From: Cryptomeria japonica
Lineage: Eukaryota; Streptophyta; Pinopsida; Cupressales; Cupressaceae
Reading direction: 5' to 3'
DNA length: 64,000 nucleotides
Assembly (NCBI RefSeq): GCF_030272615.1
Contig: NC_081405.1
Coordinates: 651,138,420-651,202,419, forward strand
How positions within the stretch are numbered: position 1 is the first letter of the stretch; the number at the start of each line of letters is the position of its first letter. Under the pieces are notes generated by a model. The model had not been told where the DNA came from and did no database searches. It saw nothing but the letters and a program-made list of their open reading frames with translations. Below are positions 45,706-56,723 of the stretch, piece by piece. A program made the translations under genes and the position numbers.

Positions 45706-46473
45706 TCAAGTCTCTTGAGTGGATAAAGCTTGGACAGTGGTATCATGTTGTATGATATCTCTTTCTGACATCCATGTAGCCTCTGACTCAGGTAACCCTG
45801 TCCATTTGATCAAATAGTCTCTATAAACTCTTTTCCTAGTATTTTTTACAAATTTAGAATCCAAAATGAATTCCAATGTGATTGGTTGTCTTGGAGGTAA
45901 ATCTTGTAACCAGTCTACATCTTCCATATCAGTAGGTGCTTCTTGATTTGTTGCTGACTGAGACCCTTTGTATGGATACAAATCACATATGACCAAGTTT
46001 GGAGGTAACTCTAACTCATATGCATTATTGCCAAATTTATGCATCACCTTAAGAGGTCCAATCTTCTTCATGCATAGCTTGCTAGGTTGTCCCTTGGGTA
46101 GCCTCTCCTTCCTCAAGTAGGCCAACACTAGATCACCAACCTTATAGTGTACTTCTCTTCTTTTCTTATCTACTAGTGCCTTGTACTTCTCATTGGGCTG
46201 CTGTAATGTTTTCTTGACCTACTCATGTATCTTGTTTATATTTTTTGCAAAGTTTTCCCCTTGTGCACTTCTATGATCCATAGGACTGAGGTCTCTAAGC
46301 TCCAAGATGGCCCTAGGATGACATTCATAAACAATCTCAAAGGGACTCCGACCTGTGCTTCTATTAATTGAGTCATTGTAGGCATACTCGGCTTGACCCA
46401 ATAGCAAATCCCAAGCTTGTCCATGTTGTTTGGTGAGACATATCAACAAGTTACCTAAGGATCTGTTAACCAC
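45706..46473 (-). pseudogene. Gypsy A integrase C-terminal part and chromodomain
   Basis: 46473-46219 encodes VNRSLGNLLICLTKQHGQAW, EYAYNDSINRSTGRSPFEIV and ELRDLSP. A TGA precedes the next frame (46128-45706), which has LAYLRKERLPKGQPSKL and a chromodomain, FVKNTRKRVYRDYLIKWTGL followed by PESEATWMSERDI. In family knowledge such chromodomains bind modified histone tails and bias integration toward heterochromatin. The core aromatic and acidic residues (YLIKW, ATW) are kept. Stop at the end lies about 20 bp from the LTR. Confidence 0.92.
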
Positions 46474-47115
46474 TTCAGTTTAACCATCTGATTGTGGATG
46501 GTATGCTGATGAAAAGGAAAGTTTTGTGCCTAGTTTCTTCCATAAGGTTCGCCAAAAGTGACTTACATATTTAGTGTCTCTGTCACTCACAATGCTAACC
46601 GGTAGGCCATGAATCCGCACAACCTCCTTGAAGAATAACCCTGCTATATAAGAGGCATCATTAGTGCATTTTCAAGGCATAAAGTGTGTTATCTTGCTGA
46701 ACTTGTCCACTATGACAAAAATATCGTCATACCCTCTTGGAGTCCTAGGCAAACCAAGAACAAAGTCCATGCTCAAACATTCCCAGGGTCTGGTTGGTAT
46801 TGCCAATGGCTGATATAAACCTGCATTTTTTGATGTTCCCTTAGCTCTCTGACATATGAGACATTGCTCTACAAACCTCCTAACATTTGACTGAAGTTTA
46901 GGCCAATGATAAAACCTTCCAACCTGCTCTAAGGACTTGTCAAGACCAAAATGTCCTCCTAAGTTGCCTTGATGCTTCACCTTAATGATATTGTCTCTCA
47001 TAGAGCACTGAGGTATGTAAAGTAAGTGTCCTTTAAATAAAAGGCCTTCCTGCAACATGACAAACATTAGTAAACTTGGTGCGAACATCATATGCTTCAC
47101 AAAAATCCTTGTCAC
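46474..47115 (-). pseudogene. Gypsy A integrase zinc domain and core
   Basis: From 47115 the frame gives GNLGGHFGLDKSLEQVGRFY (zinc-binding His), CLICQRAKG (zinc-binding Cys pair), PWECLSMDFVLGLPRT with the first catalytic Asp and IVDKFSKITHFMP. After a stop, [19 protein letters not shown] (second Asp) and YHPQSDG followed by a TAA in place of the expected Gln codon can be read near 46480-46600, then TEVVNRS with the Glu. One C>T change explains the TAA. Confidence 0.9.
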
Positions 47116-47218
47116 CTTGGTATAGGTCTTTAAATTAATTTAACCCCACACTTTGGAGTTGCACTTCTTGAATGGTAAGAACTTTTCTACTTAAGGCATC
47201 TACTACCTTATTGGTAAC

Positions 47219-47626
47219 TCATTTCTTGTGTTTGATGGAAAAGGTATATTCCTGCAAGTGCTCAACCCATTTGATGTGTCTTTGATGCAACTTCTCATGT
47301 CCATTCAAGAAGCTAAGTGCACGGTTGTCAGTATAAACTATGAATTCTTTAGGAAGTAGATACTGCCACCATTTCTTAAGGGCTTGTACCATGGCATACA
47401 ACTTTAGGTCATAGGTAGAATACTTTTATTTTGCCTCATTGAGTTTCTCAGAGAAAAATGCTATCGAATGACCTTCTTGGCTCAAAGCTGCCCCTATTGT
47501 CAACTTGCTAGCATCAGACTCCATAGTAAAACGTTCATTGAAATCAGGGAGCCTCAGATAAGGTAATTCTGCTACTTTTTGTTTCAACAATTCAAACCCC
47601 TTGTCTATTGTACTAGTCCACTTAAA
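47219..47626 (-). pseudogene. Gypsy A RNase H
   Basis: The 47401-47219 frame encodes MYAMVQALKKWWQYLLPKEF, VYTDNRALSFLNGHEKL and RHIKWVEHLQEYTFSIKHKK, typical of the second half of gypsy RNase H. The first half (SDASKLTIGAALSQEG near 47480-47520, with the usual CDAS now SDAS, then FFSEKLNEAK) is open only between stops. Confidence 0.87.
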
Positions 47627-48465
47627 CTAACATTTCATTCCTCCTTTGATGGTATTCAATATGGGTGCACATACATAACTAAACCCTCTAATAAACTTCC
47701 TATAGAATGAAGCTAACCCATGAAAAATTCTCACAAATCCTATTGATTTAGGAGTAGGCCAATTAAATTTTGCATCTACCTTTGTTGGATCCATTTTCAA
47801 ACAACCTTGAGAAACTACAAAACCAAGATATACCAGTTCAATTTTGAAGAACTCACACTTGTCTAAGTTGATCATGAACTTTGCTTGATGTAGCTTCCTC
47901 AAGACCTGATCCAAATGTCTGATATGCTCCTCCCTTAACCTGCTAAAAATCAGAATGTCATCAAGATAAACAATCACAAATTTTCCAATAAAATCTGCAA
48001 GCACTTCATTCATGAGTCTCATGAAGGTTTTGGGTGCATTTGTGAGCCCAAAGGGCATCACCAACCATTCATAGAGCCCCTCATTGGTCTTAAAGTCTTT
48101 TTTCCAGTCATCTCTGGGTCTAATCCTTATTTGATGATAGCCTGATTTCAAATCCACCTTTGAGAAGTAACAAGCTCCTCTTAGGTATTGCATTAGGTCC
48201 TCAATTCTTGGCATTGGAAACCGGTATCTGATGGTAATCTTGTTGATGGCTCTTGAGTCGGTGCACATTCTCCATTTGCCATCTTTCTTAGGTACCAAGA
48301 TAGTAGATACTGCACATGGTCTTAGACTCTTCTTTATCAATCCCTTATCTAGAAATTCTTGCACTTGTCTTGCTATTTCTTCATTTTGAGTAGGTGTCAT
48401 TTTGTAAGCAGCCTTGTTTGGCAAGGTAGCTCCGGGTGTGAGGTCTATCTGATGGTTCACATCTC
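47627..48465 (-). pseudogene. Gypsy A reverse transcriptase
   Basis: From the Gypsy B junction the frame opens with NHQIDLTPGATLPNKAAYKM, then KKDGKWRMCTDSRAINKITI, RFPMPRIEDLMQYLRGA, VDLKSGYHQIRI, WLVMPFGLTNAPKTFMRLMN and [12 protein letters not shown] (YLDD active site intact), KCEFFKIELVYLGFVVSQG and FHGLASFYRKFIRGFSY. It ends at a stop near 47627. This is the best-preserved domain of Gypsy A; about 280 codons are open. Confidence 0.94.
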
Positions 48466-49934
48466 TGATGGGGTTCACCAAGTTTTCTCAACACTTCACC
48501 TAGCTGGTGTTGCTCAATTGTAGCAACTCAACAGGCCTATTTTCTCTCTAGACCTTTAAGTCCTTCTCAATATCTTCTAGGGCTTTATTCTTGATCTCTC
48601 TAAGGTTTCAAGTGTTTTGGCTCGGAATCCTACCAATTCATAGTGCCTCCCATGTACTCAATTATGGCTTCTTGGCTTCAAGTTGTCGAAATGACCTCCT
48701 AATATTGTGAGATGATGCAGAGGTGTGGAGGTGTCTTCATTCATGTTTTGGATGCATTTAGGGTCCATTTGAGGTTTGAAATCAATAGGTTTCTTGCCGA
48801 TTCCAAAATCTTGCCTAGAAAAGGGCTACAAGGAATTAGCCCAATTAGGCCTCCTAAAACCAGTTTTTTAGGGTTTGAGTGAAAATGGTCCAAAAGACCC
48901 CCAAATAATTTTAGATTTCCTTCAATGGTTCATCTAACCTCAAGTGATTTTTTTGTTTTTGGATTCTTAACCCACCATTCAATGTGCTAACCCCAAAATG
49001 AGGGTTTTGGAGGGTTTCTAGGCCTTCTAGGTGGCATTGACAGGTCAAGTTGGGGTTTGAGAAACAAATGAACTTTTCAAGGATCATCCTTGCATTGGAA
49101 ACTCTGTCCCAACTCCTTGGACCCATTAAAAAACTTAGAAAGTGATTTGACATCCACCCCTGCACTTGGCACTTCATTTTCACCTTATTTCCTCTAGCCG
49201 GGTTGCTCCTGGACTCACCTAGAATAAGGTGATAGTCATATAAAAACTCTTCTCTAGAACTTGCACCTACATATTTACACTATATAGATGGTTTACCTCC
49301 ATGTTCCAACAATTTGTGATGGCAGCATGTGTGGAACTCATGGGGCAACCATATTTACAAGAAAACTGCTATATACAAGCCAAAACTACCTGCTTGCAAA
49401 CTAAAGCAAGAAAACAATAATGAAAAGTATCTACAAAGCTCCAACAACACAATAAAACACAAGAGAAATTCAATCCATTTTTGGATCAATGGATTCAATC
49501 CATCTTTAATTACAAAATGAGTAAAATCAAGCCAAAATGCTGCCAACTACTCTGAAAATGAGTAGTTTCAGATTGTTAAGCTTGTAAAACACATTCACCA
49601 ACCTTGGTAACGATGCAAAAGAGGGTTATTATAGCTTTCCCATGTGTGGATTCATCCTAGGGCATTGAACAATCCCTAACTCCATCGCTAACCATTTCAG
49701 GACAAAAGTTGTCATGACAACTTTTTGCAACTTTGCAATTTTTGCATTTTTGGTCTTTCCAACCTATAAGACCTATTCCAAGTCATCACAAATGACTTTT
49801 AAAACTTTACTAATAATAATTTAACCCTCCCTAATTTTTGTACCAATTTTTGACACTTTTGACCATCAAAAATGTCAATTACCTACTCAAACTCATTATT
49901 TACACAAAAATGCAAACCTAAGAAGTATGAACAC

Positions 49935-50989
49935 TGTTGGTATTTTGGTATGGTTTTGTCATTGATGTCAACACTTGCTAAATACACCTACTTTGGAGAT
50001 CTAGTAACAATCATCGGCAATTAGTAAACTATTCAAAAAATCACCGGTATATGGTTAACCGACAGGATATAATGTTCACCGGTACCTACAATGACATGGA
50101 AGACACTTGGTAATGTCGAAGACATCATGTGGACACTTTTCCTTGAAGTAATATCATTGGTATATTCTTATTTGCATATTTTCTTTTATTCGCAAATAGG
50201 TCCAGTTTATCTAGGGTTACACCGGTAGGTTTATCTTTTCTAGATCAACATGGCACGCTATGGAGATGATTTATTATTGTTATAAAAGCATTAAGTCAAC
50301 ATGTTCAATCGGTTATTGCATCGGATATTGTATTATTTGTAAAATGTTTTATTGTAATATCTTGTAGAGCCGACCTACTAAAATTGGTCTTAGGGTATGG
50401 TATAAATGTAAGATCTTATTTGTAAGATCAAGTGTGGAATGCGAAAAAAAATTTAAGGAAGGATATATGTGAGATCAAGCAGAGATATACACGAAGACAT
50501 CATTTGAAGGTGAAGTTAGGTTTTTGTAGAAGCATATCAGCATTACACCGGTACTGAATCCAACATATGAAGATGCTATTTTGTGTAGTACATTCTCATT
50601 GGATTTAACCATCCAACTGTAGTCAGTGTGACTCCCATTTGTGTTTGAGCAGTGAGCTCTAGGCTGTTGGCCTTTCTGCATGTGCAGACCCCTCTTTGTA
50701 CACTTACTATCTGCAGTAGTATCATCTGATTGTGGGTAAGGTTTCCCACCGTGGTTTTTCCCCTTACGGGGTTTCCACGTACAAATATTTGTGTCATGTG
50801 TTGTGGTTGACTTTGTGCTTATGTTTCATGCATTAATTCTTACCAGTATGACATTTCCTGTTAACACTGTTTACCGACACAATTAACTGTCTTACCAGTA
50901 TTAAGCAATAAGTTGGTTAATAAGATTTTGGTTTGAATTTATTAGACAACTGATTCACCCCCCCCTCTCAGTTGTCCCCAGGACCTACA
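49935..50989 (+). repeat. Copia C 5' LTR
   Basis: TGTTGGTATTTTGG to GGACCTACA. A TATAAATG-like box at about 50399-50406 is conserved in other family LTRs. Four ACCGGTA heptamers and the U5 hairpin at 50945-50976 are inside. Confidence 0.96.
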
Positions 50990-50991
50990 AT

Positions 50992-51003
50992 TGGTATCAG
51001 AGC
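50992..51003 (+). other. Copia C primer-binding site
   Basis: TGGTATCAGAGC, initiator-Met complement, 2 bp after the LTR end. Confidence 0.95.
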
Positions 51004-51048
51004 ATAGTCCTCTTTTTTTGTAGAAGTTTAACAACTTGAGGAGATCTA

Positions 51049-51897
51049 ATGTCTACTAATTATTTTAGAAAGGATAGTCCTAAACTTGATGGAACCAACT
51101 ATGGAATATGGAAAATCAGAATGGAGACACATCTGAATTGCATTGGTAAAGACATCTAGGAAGTTACTAAGAATGGTTATACTGCTGCTGTAGCTGGTTA
51201 GCCTACTCCTATTACTTTAGCTAAAGATGAAGAAAATGATTGCAAAGCAAGAGAAGCACTTTTGAGTGCATTATCAGATCAACAAATCATGGGATTATCA
51301 GATAGATCTACTGCAAAAGCTATTTGGGATCATTTGGAAACACTGAATGAAGGGGATTCCATAGTCAAAATTGCAAAACTTGAAAGCTTCTGAGTCAGGT
51401 ATGAACATCTGAAAATGGAAGAAGATGAAAGAATTTCTGCTTTTATGGAAAGAGTAAATGAAATTGTTTTAGGTATCAAATGTTGTGGAGGAACCTTGAG
51501 TGAAGATGAGATTGTTGCAAAAATCTTAAGAGGTTTACCACCGGAATATAAAATGAAGGTTACTGCTATTAATGAGTTGAGAATAATGCCTAATATATCA
51601 GTAACTAGGGATACATTGATTGGAAAATTTTCAGCTTTTGAAATTGAGGAATTTGGTCCTGTTGCTACTATAAAAACTGATTTGGCCTTCAAAGCATCAA
51701 CATCATCTGCTCCATCTTTTGACAAATCAGACTGGAGAGCCTTTTATGCAAAATAACTTGAAGAAACCAGGAAGGAGAATGAAGAGCTTGAAGAACTTGA
51801 AGCACTATTTGCAAGAAAAAAGCTAAAAGGTCCAATTGGAAGTAAGTATGAAGGTAAAGCACCCTTTAAATGTTTCAACTGTAATAAGATTGGTCAT
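51049..51897 (+). pseudogene. gag: Copia C Gag
   Basis: The ATG at 51049 (MSTNYFRKDSPKLDGTNYG) opens a frame matching Copia A Gag but with stops at 51157 (TAG), 51199 (TAG), 51391 (TGA) and 51754 (TAA). Copia A has Trp, Gln, Arg and Glu at the matching positions. The first three are single C>T or G>A changes; the fourth is a transversion. The UBN2 core is readable (MEEDERISAFMERVNEIVLG) and a Glu-rich insert precedes the zinc knuckle CFNCNKIGHMASRC at 51871-51912, where all four ligands are present. Confidence 0.93.
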
Positions 51898-54804
51898 ATG
51901 GCTTCAAGATGCCCTGATAGACATGCTAGACTAAGAGAAGAAGCTAGAAGGACATACAAACCTAATCCTGAATATCAGAGATACAGATTTAAGAAAAACA
52001 AAGATAAATCTTGTTACATTGCTGATGAAGGTGTGACTGATGATTCTGATGAGGATCCAACAGACAACGGATGGGTCTTTGTTGCTATAATAGAAGATCA
52101 ACCGGTACCTATTGCTCCACCGGTAGAACAAGCCCTAGCAGCTAAAGTTGAATCAAAGGATGAATGGATTATTGACTCAGGATGCTCACATCACATGACT
52201 GGAGACAAAGGCAAATTCTTGAACTTTCAAGAATACAATGGAGGTTTAGTAAGATTCGGAGATGACAAAGCCTGTTCAATCAAAGGTAAGGGTTCAATAT
52301 CTCTTGATGGTAAACATAACATTGACAATGTTTACTATGTTGAAGGATTAAAACATAATCTTTTAAGTGTTGGTCAATTAGTTGAGAAAAGTTTTCAGTT
52401 ACAATTTAAAAATGGAAAATGCAAAATCATGAATAGAACTGGTTTGGAAATTGCAACCGATAATCAGACTAGAGGTAATATCTTTCATTTGAATAACAGT
52501 GAAAAGGCATGCTTAATTGCACATATAGATGAAAGTTGGCTATGGCATAAAACACTATGTCATGTAAATTTTGATTGCATGGTAAAAAACGGTACTTCTA
52601 AGGCAGTTAGAGATCTACCTAAAATTATGAAACCTCAAAATACAATTTGCAAGGAATGTCAATTTGGAAAACAAGTTAGAACTAGTTTCAAAAGTATTCC
52701 AGAAAAATCCAATAATGCTCTTGATTTAATTCACACTGATTTATGTGGTCCAGCTAGAACTAAAAGCTTACAAGGTGATAGATATTTCATGCTAATTATT
52801 GATGATTTTTCTAGAATGTGTTGGGTTACTTTTCTCAGGGAAAAATTAGAAGCACTTGGGAAGTTCAAACTATTCAAAGCAATGTTTGAAAATGAAACCG
52901 GTAAGAAAATTAAATGTTTAAGATCAGATCAAGGAGGAGAATTCACATCTAGAGATTTTAATACATTCTGTGAAGTAAATGGAATCAAAAGACAGTTATC
53001 AGCACCTCGGACACCACAACAGAATGGAGTTGTTGAAAGGAAAAATAGAACTATTTTGGATGCAGCAAGAAGTATGTTATCAGAAGCAAATCTACCACAT
53101 GTGTACTGGAGAGAGGCAGTAAGCACTGTTGTCTATACATTCAACAAAGTTCACATCAAAGGTGAAACCGGTAAGACCCCTCATGAACTATGGTTTGGTA
53201 ATACTCCTACTCTTAAGTATTTCAGAATTTTTGGAAGTAAATGTTATATTAGAAGAGATGAGTATATTGGCAAGTTTGATCCTAGAAGTGATGAAGGAAT
53301 ATTTCTTGGTTATTCATCTAAGAGTAAAGCTTATACATGCTTTAATAAAAGATTATAGAAAATTGTTGAGAGTACAAATGTAAAGATTGATGAACAATTT
53401 AGAGGAACTTCAAGGTATATAGACTCTGAACCGGTAATAGAAATTATGACAAATGAACCAACAGTAAATCCACCGGTACAGAATGATGATCCAGTTACTC
53501 TGGTATCATCAGAGGATACCATAGTAATTAAAGAACAACAACAGACTAAGACACCCTGGTATGTAAGACTGAATCATTCTGAAGATCAGATAATTGGAAG
53601 CAAATTTAAAGGAGTCATGACAAGGGGAATTTTGGCAAATGAAGAAGTATGTCTTATTTCTCAAATTGAACCATTATCTATCAATGAGGCATGTGAAGAT
53701 AAATTTTGGATTAAAGCTATGGAAGAAGAATTAGGACAAATTGAGAAAAATAATACTTGGACATTAGTTCCCCGACCTGAAAATAAAAATGTAATTGGAA
53801 CCAAATGGGTATTTAGAAACAAACTCAATGAAGATGGTAAGGTTGTCAGGAATAAAGCAAGACTAGTGTGTAAGGGATATTTTCAGAAAGGAGTTGATTA
53901 CAATGAAACCTTTGCACCGGTAGCCAGAATTGAAGCAATTAGATTATTCTTAGCCTTTGCAACTCACAAGGATTACAAAGTTTATCAAATGGATATTAAA
54001 TGTGCATTTTTGAATGGAGATCTTGAAGAGGAAGTCTATATTGAACAACCTGATGGATTTTTTTTGACAGATAACAATGATATGGTTTGCAGATTAAGAA
54101 AAGCTCTGTATGGACTAAATCAAGCTCCAAGAGCCTGGTATGCAAGATTAGATAAGTATCTTTTAAAAATTGGTTTTAATAAAGGAAATGCAGATAGCAA
54201 TTTATATTACAAAGTAACTAATGATGACATTTTGATTATGGAAGTATTTGTTGATGATATAATCTTTGGAGGAGAAGATGGATTATGCAAAGAATTTTCT
54301 CTTAAAATGCAGCATGAATTTGAAATGTCTATGATTGGAGAAATAAAATTCTTTTTAGGATTGCAGATTTTAAAGACTGATAAAGGCATATTTTTGAGTC
54401 AATCTAAGTACTTGAAAGAACTACTCAAGAAATTTGGGATGGAGAACTCTAAACCGGTAAACACACCTATGACTACAAATGACAAATTATCTCAAAGGGA
54501 TGAATCTACACCTATTAATCCAACTAGATACAAATCTATGATAGGAGGTTTACTGTATTTGACACAAACCAGACCTGATATTATGAATGCAGTATGTATA
54601 GTTTCTAGATTTCAGAGTAATCCCAAGGAAAATCATGAATCAGTAGTAAAAAGGATTTTTCGGTACTTACAAGGCACAACAAATCTTGGATTATGGTATC
54701 CTAAAGATGAAAATTTTGATCTATATGCATACACAGATGCAAATTGGGTAGGAGATGTGGATGATAGAAAGAGCACCACTAGAGGGGCATTCTTTCTTGG
54801 TTAA
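51898..54804 (+). pseudogene. pol: Copia C protease, integrase and reverse transcriptase
   Basis: In the same frame as gag. Protease WIIDSGCSHHMTGD near 52166, pre-integrase WLWHKTLCHVNFD, integrase with LIHTDLCGP, LRSDQGGEF and QQNGVVERKNRT (all three acidic residues kept), a TAG at 53356, then reverse transcriptase with [28 protein letters not shown] and FVDDIIFGG. RNase H begins with [12 protein letters not shown]. The frame stops at 54802 right after GAFFLG. There the next expected residues are missing and the frame changes, consistent with a small deletion between TTCTTGGT repeats. Confidence 0.94.
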
Positions 54805-55181
54805 GTAAGAAATAGAGTTGTACATCTTTATCAACAATAGAATTAGAATATGTTGCAGTAGCAACAAACTATACACAGGTACTTTGGCTTAAGCAAATGT
54901 TGAAAGACATAAAGTTAAAATGCAAGGAACCTATTACTATATATTGTGATAACACTGCAGCAATTGATATATCTAAGAATCTAGTATTACATTCTAAAAC
55001 AAAACATGTTTCTATCAAACTGAATTTTCTAAGGGAAAAAGTTGAAGAAAAGGAAATAAAACTGGTTTATGTGAATACTAAAGAACAGCTTGCAGATATT
55101 TTTACAAAACCTTTGCCTAAGGAAACTTTTGAGTATCTCAGAGATCAGCTCGGAGTCTTACCTCCATCGGTAGAGACTTAG
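54805..55181 (+). pseudogene. Copia C RNase H, distal part
   Basis: In a shifted frame: SWLSKK, a TAG where Gln is usual, then LSTIELEYVAVA (catalytic Glu kept), IYCDNTAAIDISKN (catalytic Asp) and KLVYVNTKEQLADIFTKPL, ending at the TAG at 55179. It gives the reference for the RNase H remnant in Copia A. Confidence 0.92.
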
Positions 55182-55548
55182 ACAGTTGATGATTGTCATC
55201 AACCGACAGAATTAAATGGACAAATCTTTTATTCCAGTATTTGATGAGGAAGCTACTTCTCAGGGGGAGTAGTTGGTATATTGAATTGGTTGGTATTTTG
55301 TATGAACTTGACCTTTTTGTGACTTTGGCATTTGATGTCAAAGGGGGAGAGATATATGGAAAAACATTAAGAAAAAATATATGGAAAAATGCAGTATCTT
55401 TTTTAGGAGAGATTGGTATTGTAAATAAATCTTTGTATAAACACATATTACTCCCAGGGGGAGAATTGGTTTTTGTACTTGGCATTTCTATTTTGGCACT
55501 TTGATGGTTTTTCCATCTTGTGTCTCCATCAATGCCAAAGGGGGAGAT
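55182..55548 (+). other. Copia C 3' leader and polypurine tract
   Basis: A 0.37-kb untranslated stretch with repeated GGGGGAG motifs (about 55264, 55344, 55458 and 55540). The last one, CAAAGGGGGAGAT at 55536-55548, abuts the 3' LTR and is the polypurine tract. Confidence 0.8.
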
Positions 55549-56605
55549 TGTTGGTATTTTGGTATGGTTTTGTCATTGATGTCAACACTTGCTAAATACA
55601 CCTACTTTGGAGATCCAGTAACATTCACCGGCAATCAATAAACTATTCAAACAATCACCGGTATATGGTTAACCAGTAGGATATAATGTTCACTGGTACC
55701 TGTAATGACATGGAAGACACTTGGTAATGTCAAAGACATCATGTGGACACTTTTCCTTGAAGTAATATCATTGGTATATTCTTATTTGCATATTTGCTTT
55801 TACCGGTAAATAGGTCCAGGTTATCTAGGGTTACACCGATAGGTTTATCTTTTCCAGATCAACATGGCACACTATGGAGATGATTTATTATTGTTATAAA
55901 AGCATTAAGCCAACATGTTCAATCAGTTATTGCATCGGATATTGTATTATTTGTAAAATGTTTTATTGTAATATCTTGTAGAGCCGACCTACTAAAATTG
56001 GTCTTAGGGTATGGTATAAATGTAAGATCTTATTTGTAAGATAAAGTCTGGAATGCGAAAAAAATATTTAAGGAAGGATATATGTGAGATCAAGTAGAGA
56101 TATACACGAAGACATCATTTGAAGGTGAAGTTAGGTTTTTGTAGAAGCATATCAGCATTACACCTGTACTGAATCCAGCATATGAAGATGCTATTTTGTG
56201 CAGTACATTCTCATTGGATTTAAGCATCCAACTATAGTTAGTGTGACTCCCATTTGTGTTTGAGCAGTGAGCTCTAGGCTGTTGGCCTTTCTGCATGTGC
56301 AGACCCCTCTTTGTACACTTACTATCTGCAGTAGTATCATCTGATTGTGGGTAAGGTTTCCCACCATGGTTTTTCCCCTTATAGGGTTTCCACGTACAAA
56401 TATTTGTGTCATGTGTTGTGGTTGACTTTGTGCTTATGTTTCATGCATTAATTCTTAGTGGTACAACATTTCCTGTTAACATTGTTTACCAGCACAATTA
56501 ACTGTCTTACCGGTATTAAGCAATAAGTTGGTTAATAAGATTTTGGTTTGAATTTATTAGACAACTGATTCACGCCCCCCCTCTCAGTTGTCCCCGGGAC
56601 CTACA
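55549..56605 (+). repeat. Copia C 3' LTR
   Basis: Pairs with 49935-50989. U5 hairpin at 56560-56592; its C tract carries a G (CACGCCCCCCC). Confidence 0.96.
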
Positions 56606-56723
56606 AACACAACCTAGGCCTACATTGACTCAAAACTCTAAATATTGGACCCTCCTGAAGTCCTTATTCACCATTGACTTGGCTAGGGTTATTACAAGAC
56701 AAAATTGAAAGAAACTAAACAAT

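Larger units (their letters stand above)
49935..56605 (+). mobile_element. Copia C: near-complete Ty1/copia element
   Basis: LTRs 49935-50989 (1055 bp) and 55549-56605 (1057 bp), TSD AACAC perfect (49930-49934 and 56606-56610). Primer-binding site, gag-pol and polypurine tract are present. The other LTR of Gypsy B has the unbroken target AGTATGAACACAACCTAGG at about 62781-62799. LTRs differ by about 6 percent in the first 370 bp. Coding capacity is lost through several stops and a small deletion. Confidence 0.97.
48466..56723 (-). repeat. Gypsy B 3' LTR, split by Copia C and truncated
   Basis: Pieces 48466-49934 and 56611-56723 total about 1582 bp. The first 26 bp of the LTR (element sense, TGGTGCAGGAGCACC and the bases after it) are missing compared with the 5' LTR: homology stops at 56723, and chromodomain coding sequence begins at once, with no polypurine tract. 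Confidence 0.88.
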
